Assembly: GCA_041485385.1 (NCBI GenBank)
Contig: JBGPJM010000070.1
Location: 1-20,369, forward strand
Direction: 5' to 3'
Origin: JBGPJM01 sp041485385
GTDB taxonomy: Bacteria; Planctomycetota; Phycisphaerae; Phycisphaerales; UBA1924
Length of the DNA stretch: 20,369 bases
Part shown: piece after piece, positions 1 to 4,843 of the stretch
Layout of the letters: every line of letters starts with the position of its first letter
How positions within the stretch are numbered: position 1 is the first letter of the stretch
Notes under the pieces: model-generated
Database searches by the model: none
What the model saw: the letters and a program-made list of their open reading frames with translations, nothing else
What the model was told of the DNA's origin: nothing
Program-made: the position numbers and the translations under genes

Positions 1-1
1 C

Positions 2-505
2 GAGGCCGAGCCGTACTACCGCGAGGCGCTGGAAAAGCGCCGCCGCGTGCTGGGCGACGAGCATCCCGACACGCTGACCTCGATCAGTAACATGGGCAAC
101 CAGCTGCAGGAGCAGGCCAGGCTGACCGAGGCCGAGCCGTACTGCCGCGAGGCGCTGGAAAAGCGCCGCCGCGTGCTGGGCGACGAGCATCCCGACACGC
201 TGATCTCGATCAACAATATGGGCAACCTGCTGAAGGCGCAGCGCAGGTTGGCCGAGGCCGAGCCGTACTACCGCGAGGCGCTGGAAAAATCCCACCGCGT
301 GCTGGGCGACGAGCATCCCCTCACGCCGATCTCGATCAACAACATGGGCGCCCTGCTGCACGATCAGGGCAGGCTGGCCGAGGTCGAGCCGCTCTACAAG
401 CGGGCGCTGGCGATCTATGAGAAAGCCTTCGGTCCGGACCACCCCGAAGTGCTGAGGACCAAAGGCAATCTCGCCGCGCTGTACTGGACGCAAGGCAAAC
501 TCGAC
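2..505 (+). repeat. Four in-frame 126-bp TPR-coding units
   Basis: Units begin at 2, 128, 254 and 380, exactly 126 bp (42 codons) apart. The first two are nearly identical at DNA level over about 100 bp, the third differs mainly around 284-320, and the fourth is clearly diverged. Near-identity at synonymous positions indicates recent unit duplication or gene conversion rather than only protein-level selection. The array continues off the left edge. Confidence 0.9.
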
Positions 506-1228
506 AAGTCGGTCCCCTTGTTCGAAGAGGTTCTCAAGGGGCAAGAGGCGAAACTCGGGCGGCAGCACCCCGACACGCTCAGGAACGTGGCGAACCTGGG
601 CGTGAACTACAAGGATGCGGGCCGGCTCGCCGAAGCCATCCCGCTGCTCGAGGAGGCGTACCGGGCCTCGAAGCAGTACCCGCAGTTGGGCTTTGTAGGA
701 TCGCAACTACTCGACGCCTGCACCAAAGCCGCCGACCCATCCAGGCCGGAGAGCACCGCCAGGGTCGTGGCCCTGATGCAGGAGTTGCTCGGCGCTGCAC
801 GCGCCAAACTTCCCAAGGACAGCCCCGAACTGGCCGGGCAACTTGCTCAGTTCGGCCTGCCGCTGCTCACGCTCAAGGCGTGGGATGAGGCCGAGCCGCT
901 GTTCCGCGAGTGCCTGGCGATCCGTGAGAAGAACCAGCCCGATGCCTGGACGACATTCAACACCAAGTCGCTGCTGGGCGGGGCGCTGCTGGGCCAGAAC
1001 AAACTCGCAGAGGCCGAGCCGCTGCTCCTCGACGGCTACCGGGGGATGAAGGAGCGCGAGGCCGCCATCCCGCCGCCGGGCAAGGTGCGCATCCCCGAAG
1101 CCCTCGAACGCCTCGTGCGGCTCTACGAGGCCAAGGGCAATGAAACCGAGGCCGCGGCGTGGCGGAGCAAGCTCGAAGCCGCGCGGGCCGAGCAGGGGAA
1201 GCCCGATGCGAAGGGAGACGGGCGATGA
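2..1228 (+). CDS. TPR-repeat protein, kinesin-light-chain type (5' end outside window)
   Basis: The reading frame is open from base 2, so the gene begins to the left; a methionine at 47 lies inside a repeat and is not a credible start. The visible 408 residues begin with four 42-residue TPR units built on EAEPYYREALEK...VLGDEHPDTL, the TPR_10/TPR_12 pattern of kinesin light chain. More diverged TPRs follow, and the C-terminus is charged (EAAAWRSKLEAARAEQG). TPR arrays bind proteins and have no catalytic role of their own. In planctomycetes such arrays are commonly the C-terminal half of PknB-type Ser/Thr kinases; whether a kinase domain lies upstream cannot be seen here. The stop is TGA at 1226-1228. 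Two hairpins follow before the next gene, so this is probably a separate transcription unit from 1515. Family call is firm; function is unknown. Confidence 0.88.
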   Translation, partial: EAEPYYREALEKRRRVLGDEHPDTLTSISNMGNQLQEQARLTEAEPYCREALEKRRRVLGDEHPDTLISINNMGNLLKAQRRLAEAEPYYREALEKSHRVLGDEHPLTPISINNMGALLHDQGRLAEVEPLYKRALAIYEKAFGPDHPEVLRTKGNLAALYWTQGKLDKSVPLFEEVLKGQEAKLGRQHPDTLRNVANLGVNYKDAGRLAEAIPLLEEAYRASKQYPQLGFVGSQLLDACTKAADPSRPESTARVVALMQELLGAARAKLPKDSPELAGQLAQFGLPLLTLKAWDEAEPLFRECLAIREKNQPDAWTTFNTKSLLGGALLGQNKLAEAEPLLLDGYRGMKEREAAIPPPGKVRIPEALERLVRLYEAKGNETEAAAWRSKLEAARAEQGKPDAKGDGR

Positions 1229-1266
1229 CACACAGCGCTGAGCAGTTTCGCGCCGACCCGTCCCCT

Positions 1267-1323
1267 CTGCGCCCCGGCGGGGCGCAGGGTTGTGGCGAGG
1301 GAGGGTGCGTCCCTCGACGCACC
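1267..1323 (+). terminator. Two strong hairpins after the TPR gene, possible terminator
   Basis: CTGCGCCCC (1267-1275), loop GGC, GGGGCGCAG (1279-1287) is a perfect 9-bp stem. GGTGCGTC (1304-1311), loop CCTC, GACGCACC (1316-1323) is a perfect 8-bp stem. They lie 38-95 bp past the TPR stop. Neither is followed by a good T-run (only GTTCCTC after the second), so intrinsic termination is uncertain; they may protect the 3' end instead. Confidence 0.45.
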
Positions 1324-1355
1324 GTTCCTCGACGCGACACATCTGAGCGTGCTCC

Positions 1356-1514
1356 ATCGGAGCCGTGGCCCTGACATGATTGTCCCCGCGTTCTGACTGG
1401 TAGCGGCATCGTTCGCCGCGTGAAACAGATCGGCGCGAACCGATCGCGGAGAGTCCCTGCGCCGCTGTCGCGGCGCGGGAAAGTGCAACCCGCAACGAAC
1501 CAAAGGAGATTCGC
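1356..1514 (+). promoter_or_regulatory. Structured 5' leader, copy A (three hairpins plus RBS)
   Basis: This untranslated stretch ahead of the haloperoxidase gene is homologous to 2966-3127 ahead of the cupin gene. Three stems can be drawn. Stem I is GCGGC/GCCGC (1403-1419). Stem II is GATCGG-CGCGAA-CCGATC (1428-1445). Stem III is TCCCTGCGCCGC-TGTC-GCGGCGCGGGA (1454-1480), 11 bp with one bulged base. Invariant single-stranded blocks include CGGAGAGTCCC (1447-1457), GGGAAAGTGCAAC (1477-1489) and GAACCAAAGGAGA (1497-1509), which holds the Shine-Dalgarno AAGGAG. The leader could be a cis-acting RNA or simply a recent duplication. No promoter could be fixed by eye. Confidence 0.6.
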
Positions 1515-2816
1515 ATGGCAACTCGATTCATGTACAAGGCCCTGTTGACCGCAGTACGGAACACAGTCCTGATGAGTTTCGCGGTGGTCACTACGTTGGC
1601 CACATCGACCCCCGCGAGGGCCGACGTCGTCACCGACTGGAACGCGATCATGCAGGCGACCGTAACGGCGCCGCCGACCAACCCGTTCTTCCAAGCGCGC
1701 TGGGGCGCGATCGTGCAACTCGCCGTCTTTGAGGCGGTCAACACGATCGAGGGGGATTACGAACCGTACCTCGGAGCCATCGCCGCGCCGGCTTGGGCCT
1801 CGCCCGATGCCGCGGCCATTGCCGCCGCCCATCGCACCCTGGTAACCCTGCGCCCGGGCAGCGCCGTGGCCCTCGACGCCTTGCGGGCCGCGTCGCTCGC
1901 GGCGATCCCGGACGGCCCGGCAAAGGATGCCGGCATCGCGGCCGGCGAGGATGCCGCGGCCGCCATGCTCCTGCTCCGCGCCGACGATGGCTGGAATGCC
2001 GTCGTCCCCTACACGCCGGGGACCGAGCCTGGCGACTGGCAGCCGACGCCGCCGGCATTCGCGCCGGCCATCCTGCCCGGCTGGGGCCAGGTGACCCCGT
2101 TCGGTCTGGAGAAGGGCTCGCAGTTCCGCCTGCCGCCGCCCCCCGCGCTCCACACCGGCAAGTACGCCAGCGACTACAACGAGGTCAAGCTCGTGGGCCG
2201 GATCGACAGTCCTTTCCGCCCGCAAGACCGCACCGATGTCGCGCGCTTCTATGCCGCGACCACCCCGGTGCAGGCGTGGAACTCGGCCGCGCGCCAGGTC
2301 AGCGCCGCGCAGGACAACACGCTCTCGGAGAACGCGCGGACGTTCGCCCTGCTGGCGATGGCCATGTGTGACGGCTCGATCGCGGTGTTCGAGACCAAGT
2401 ACCACTACAACTCCTGGCGGCCGGTGACCGCGATTCGGGCAGGCGACAGCGACGGCAATGCACATACCGACCCGGATCCGGACTGGCTCCCGCTGATCGC
2501 CACCCCGGCGTTCCCGGGCTACGCGTCGGCGCACGCGACTCTGTCCGGCGCCGCCCGCGCGGTGCTCGAGCGGGCCTTCGGCAAGGACGGCCATGCCATC
2601 ACCCTGACCCATCCCGGACTGCCGGAGATCGTGCTCCACTACACCGCCTGGGACGAGATCACCGACGACATCGATGACGCCCGCGTTTACGGCGGCATCC
2701 ACTTCCGCATCGACCAGGAAGCGGGGGCCCATCAGGGACGCCAGATCGGCTCGTACATCCTCCGGAACTATCTGCGCTCGGTGGATGAACTCGACGACTT
2801 CGATGATGGGGAGTGA
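1515..2816 (+). CDS. Secreted vanadium-dependent haloperoxidase / PAP2-superfamily enzyme
   Basis: A 433-residue protein with a signal peptide (about residues 1-36, ending in ...TPARA). The three anion-pocket motifs of the vanadium haloperoxidase/acid phosphatase (PAP2) fold are in order: KYHYNSWRP (K295-P303), PGYASAHA (from P334, H340, replacing the classic PSGH) and YGGIHFR (to R398) with H406 nearby. Family members bind vanadate and oxidise halides with H2O2, or act as phosphatases; sequence alone does not decide which, and no substrate is evident. Length fits the all-alpha bacterial VHPO-like group. The acidic tail (DELDDFDDGE) is not a PEP-CTERM signal. The ATG at 1515 has AAAGGAG six bases upstream and is preceded by the structured leader. 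The first 29 coding bases are identical to those of the cupin gene at 3128. Confidence 0.87.
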   Translation: MATRFMYKALLTAVRNTVLMSFAVVTTLATSTPARADVVTDWNAIMQATVTAPPTNPFFQARWGAIVQLAVFEAVNTIEGDYEPYLGAIAAPAWASPDAAAIAAAHRTLVTLRPGSAVALDALRAASLAAIPDGPAKDAGIAAGEDAAAAMLLLRADDGWNAVVPYTPGTEPGDWQPTPPAFAPAILPGWGQVTPFGLEKGSQFRLPPPPALHTGKYASDYNEVKLVGRIDSPFRPQDRTDVARFYAATTPVQAWNSAARQVSAAQDNTLSENARTFALLAMAMCDGSIAVFETKYHYNSWRPVTAIRAGDSDGNAHTDPDPDWLPLIATPAFPGYASAHATLSGAARAVLERAFGKDGHAITLTHPGLPEIVLHYTAWDEITDDIDDARVYGGIHFRIDQEAGAHQGRQIGSYILRNYLRSVDELDDFDDGE

Positions 2817-2841
2817 AGTCGGACGCGCTTGACGCCCGCAG

Positions 2842-2906
2842 GGCGGGTGGCACTGAGATCCCACCGTGCCACTGACTTGCGGTTCCTCCGAAAGTCAGTG
2901 CGGCGA
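2842..2906 (+). repeat. Palindromic intergenic repeat, copy 1
   Basis: These 65 bp match 3660-3724 with one difference (A at 2891, C at 3709). The repeat starts GGCGGGTGGCACTGA and contains a GTGGCAC/GTGCCAC stem and a CACTGACTTGCGG-TTCCT-CCGAAAGTCAGTG stem with one mismatch. It begins 25 bp after the haloperoxidase stop. This copy lacks the inverted right end found in the 3659-3806 copy. Confidence 0.88.
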
Positions 2907-2965
2907 CCAGCGTCCACCGCATCGAGAAGAATTGCCCCAGCCCGACGCGCCCAAGCGCGCGATCC

Positions 2966-3127
2966 GGCGGAGCCGTCACCCTGATCTGGATGTTCCCGTG
3001 TTCTGACAAGGAGCGGGGAACGGTTCCCCGCGTGAAACAGATCGGCGTGAGCCGATCTCGGAGAGTCCCGGCGCCGCTGCCGCGGCGTGGGAAAGTGCAA
3101 CGAGACATTGAACCAAAGGAGAACAGC
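2966..3127 (+). promoter_or_regulatory. Structured 5' leader, copy B (three hairpins plus RBS)
   Basis: This is the partner of the 1356-1514 leader. Stem I is GCGGGGAAC/GTTCCCCGC (3013-3031), at the same place as the shorter and different stem I of copy A. Stem II is GATCGG-CGTGAG-CCGATC (3040-3057), identical arms with a changed loop. Stem III is TCCCGGCGCCGC-TGCC-GCGGCGTGGGA (3066-3092), where a C-to-T change in the 3' arm leaves a G-U pair. A 20-base block (3028-3047) is identical to 1416-1435. GAACCAAAGGAGA (3110-3122) supplies the ribosome site. Substitutions avoid breaking the stems, which favours a functional RNA. Confidence 0.62.
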
Positions 3128-3598
3128 ATGGCAACTCGATTCATGTACAAGGCCCTTCCGGCCGCAGCGCTGGGCATCGCTGTGAGCCTCTTGCTCGCAG
3201 CGACGCCTGGCCAAGGCGTCACCACCACCATCCTCTCGGGGCCGGTGGCGTTCGACGAAATCCACGCCATGAGCAACACCCCCCAACACACGGCTGTGAT
3301 CAATACCAGGGGGTCCTCTCATGTCTACTTCGTGAACAATCTGATCGCACCCGGGGGGCACACCGGCTGGCACTCGCACCCCGGTATCTCCTTCGTCACG
3401 GTTCGATCAGGCACCGCGACCGAGTATCACGGCGATGATCCCAACACGCCGCACGTCTACCCCGCGGGCTCCGGTTTCGTGGAGGAAGCGGGACGCGTGC
3501 ACCTCATCCGCAATGAGGGAAACACCAACCTGGAGTTGGTCGCTTTCCAGCTCATTCCGTTCGGCGCGGTGAGGCGGATCGACGCACCCGCACCTTAG
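3128..3598 (+). CDS. Secreted single-domain cupin
   Basis: A 156-residue protein: signal peptide about 1-30 (hydrophobic core AAALGIAVSLLLAA), then one cupin beta-barrel. Cupin motif 1 is seen as GGHTGWHSHPGISFVTVRSG (residues 76-95, metal ligands H82 and H84) and motif 2 as YPAGSGFVEEAGRVHLIRN (111-129, ligand H125). The usual glutamate after HxH is absent, leaving three obvious ligands, so metal use may be altered. Cupins of this size are often dioxygenase-like or sugar-binding; no substrate can be named. An in-frame start exists at 2990, but ATG 3128 is preferred because it has AAGGAG (3116-3121), begins a normal signal peptide, and matches the start and leader of the gene at 1515. Confidence 0.86.
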   Translation: MATRFMYKALPAAALGIAVSLLLAATPGQGVTTTILSGPVAFDEIHAMSNTPQHTAVINTRGSSHVYFVNNLIAPGGHTGWHSHPGISFVTVRSGTATEYHGDDPNTPHVYPAGSGFVEEAGRVHLIRNEGNTNLELVAFQLIPFGAVRRIDAPAP

Positions 3599-3658
3599 AC
3601 ACTCTCTGTTCTAGGTGGTCGAACAAAGTGCGGCCGGCGGGGTCCACGCTGCCAAGCA

Positions 3659-3806
3659 AGGCGGGTGGCACTGAGATCCCACCGTGCCACTGACTTGCGG
3701 TTCCTCCGCAAGTCAGTGCGGCGATATGCGATCGTTCCAATCCCACGTCCACGCACTGAGATCGGAGGAACCGATCTCAGTGGCACGAAGTCAATGCCAC
3801 CCGCCT
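3659..3806 (+). repeat. 148-bp MITE-like palindromic element with terminal inverted repeats
   Basis: The left end AGGCGGGTGGCACTGA (3659-3674) and right end TCAATGCCACCCGCCT (3791-3806) are inverted repeats, 15 of 16 bases matching. Inside are a GTGGCAC/GTGCCAC stem (3665-3690), a perfect 13-bp hairpin (3688-3718, loop TTCCT), a perfect 12-bp hairpin CACTGAGATCGG-AGGAA-CCGATCTCAGTG (3754-3782) and a 6-bp stem (3780-3800). The left 65 bp are also present at 2842-2906. No transposase and no clear target-site duplication are visible. It could be a non-autonomous mobile element or a REP-like palindromic unit; it ends 42 bp before the next gene. Confidence 0.72.
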
Positions 3807-3847
3807 CCGAAGCCCCGAAGAACCTTTACACGCAAGGAGTACGCATC

Positions 3848-4483
3848 ATGTTCACACGTTCCAAGCACATCGCACCAAGGGCGATCGTCCTTCTGGCCGC
3901 GATCCTGACGACCGCAGCGCTGGGCATCGCACTGCCGGTGTCAGCCCAGACCAGCACGCTCTTCGACCCCGTCGGCGACACCCATTTGCACGCTCCAGCA
4001 TTCCAAGACGTCGTTTTTGGCCGGATGACGAAGACGGCAAGTGGAGACTTCCATTTGCTCATGGAAATGGCAGGTCCCGTACCCGTCAATCCACCCATGC
4101 CACCACCTGCACGCTCAGAAATTTGGTGGGCGTGGGGCTTCAACTTAGACCCCACCACATCTCCTCGGGGTTGGCCTCAACAAGCGGCCATTGGCGTTGG
4201 ACTGCCGGCGGAATTCGTTGTTATCGTTAGCTGGGATGGCACCGAATTCGCGGGAACCGCAGTCGACAGGAGGCCTCTTCTTACTGGCGGAGAGGCGATC
4301 TTTACCCCTGTCTCATTCAGCATCAACGGCACGATCGTTGAAGCAGATCTGCCTTACGCGCTGATCGGCGATGTCCCCCCAAGCTTCGTATGGGACACCT
4401 TTATATGGGACTGGGCAGCTCCAGTTGGGTCAACACCAGCTTTCGTTTACGTTGATGTTGCCTTCGCAATTTTTAACCCCTGA
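3848..4483 (+). CDS. Secreted protein of unknown function
   Basis: A 211-residue protein with a clear signal peptide (residues 1-33, ending in LPVSA before Q34). The mature part is rich in beta-forming and aromatic residues and opens with DPVGD (40-44) and a DVVFGRM...FHLLMEM run. This resembles the start of carbohydrate-binding-like beta-sandwich domains, but I do not recognise the family. The frame is open upstream to 3665; ATG 3848 is chosen for AAGGAG at 3834-3839 and because it begins the signal peptide. GC content is visibly lower than in neighbouring genes, with many T-ending codons, suggesting a different history. It shares CCGCAGCGCTGGGCATCGC (3912-3930) with the cupin signal-peptide DNA (3162-3180). 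No PEP-CTERM or LPXTG signal is seen. Confidence 0.75.
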   Translation: MFTRSKHIAPRAIVLLAAILTTAALGIALPVSAQTSTLFDPVGDTHLHAPAFQDVVFGRMTKTASGDFHLLMEMAGPVPVNPPMPPPARSEIWWAWGFNLDPTTSPRGWPQQAAIGVGLPAEFVVIVSWDGTEFAGTAVDRRPLLTGGEAIFTPVSFSINGTIVEADLPYALIGDVPPSFVWDTFIWDWAAPVGSTPAFVYVDVAFAIFNP

Positions 4484-4496
4484 CCACCAGCGCTGG

Positions 4497-4511
4497 AAGG
4501 CGGGTGGCACT
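4497..4511 (+). repeat. Truncated end of the palindromic repeat
   Basis: AAGGCGGGTGGCACT matches the left terminus of the element at 3659 and lies 14 bp after the stop at 4483. The match ends at 4511, where the sequence turns to CTAGCTAG-like DNA. Confidence 0.7.
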
Positions 4512-4521
4512 AGCTAGCTTT

Positions 4522-4560
4522 TCTCAAAATCTCTCGACCCATCTCAAAATCTCTCGACCC
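4522..4560 (+). repeat. 20-bp tandem pair
   Basis: TCTCAAAATCTCTCGACCC occurs at 4522-4540 and 4542-4560, a 20-bp period with one spacer base. A third start (TCTCG) follows and then decays. Confidence 0.85.
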
Positions 4561-4614
4561 TTCTCGTCCCCTGTTCCACACACCCCGCCTCCCCCTCCCC
4601 GCGCCCCTCTTCTC

Positions 4615-4642
4615 TTCTGCTCACTGCTTTCTGCTCACTGCT
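4615..4642 (+). repeat. 14-bp tandem pair in a pyrimidine tract
   Basis: TTCTGCTCACTGCT is exactly repeated at 4615-4628 and 4629-4642. The surrounding 4560-4665 is strongly pyrimidine-rich on the + strand. Confidence 0.85.
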
Positions 4643-4732
4643 CACTTTTCAGGTCCCACCCCAACCGAGCAACCACTAACCAACACAACTCCGTACTCCA
4701 CAACAACTTACATCAAAAGCACCCCAAAAAAG

Positions 4733-4827
4733 AACCTCAAAAAACCCCGAAAACCTCAAAAAACCTCGCCGAACCTCAAAAAACCCCTATGGAACCTCAA
4801 AAAACCTACCCCGAACCTCAAAAAACC
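4733..4827 (+). repeat. Five-copy A-tract direct repeat array
   Basis: AACCTCAAAAAACC occurs exactly at 4733, 4752, 4772, 4793 and 4814, at spacings of 19, 20, 21 and 21 bp. The intervening 5-7 bp differ (for example CCGA, TCGCCG, CCTATGG). The array ends 17 bp before the antiporter stop codon. On the antiporter's coding strand each unit reads GGTTTTTTGAGGTT, so the transcript 3' end would carry five U6 runs. Confidence 0.92.
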
Positions 4828-4843
4828 TCGCGAAACCTCCGCG

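Larger units (their letters stand above)
4484..4843. other. Gene-free convergent spacer of low-complexity repeats
   Basis: This spacer separates the + strand secreted-protein gene from the - strand antiporter gene. From left to right it holds a fragment of the palindromic repeat (4497-4511), a 20-bp tandem pair, a long pyrimidine-rich run, a 14-bp tandem pair and a five-copy A-tract array. GC is lower than in the flanks and the two strands differ strongly in purine content. No convincing gene or classical hairpin-plus-T-run terminator is present. Confidence 0.75.

Noticed and set aside
1447..1489. GGAGAG ... GGGAAAGTGCAAC looks a little like glycine-riboswitch boxes.
   Set aside because: The obligatory downstream CTCTCAGG-type strand that closes the aptamer is missing in both leader copies; only an Rfam scan could revive this.
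957..2864. A 635-residue - strand open frame opposite the TPR and haloperoxidase genes.
   Set aside because: The + strand carries clear motifs and a ribosome site at 1515; the - strand translation is Arg/Gly-rich and antisense.
2979..2992. CCTGATCTGGAT resembles the thi-box core of TPP riboswitches.
   Set aside because: The partner leader at 1356-1514 reads differently at this place, and the other TPP elements (CTGAGA, the following GCCAGCG block) are absent in the right positions.
4733..4827. Short regularly spaced repeats, possible CRISPR.
   Set aside because: The 14-bp repeats are separated by only 5-7 bp, far too short for spacers, and no cas gene is present.
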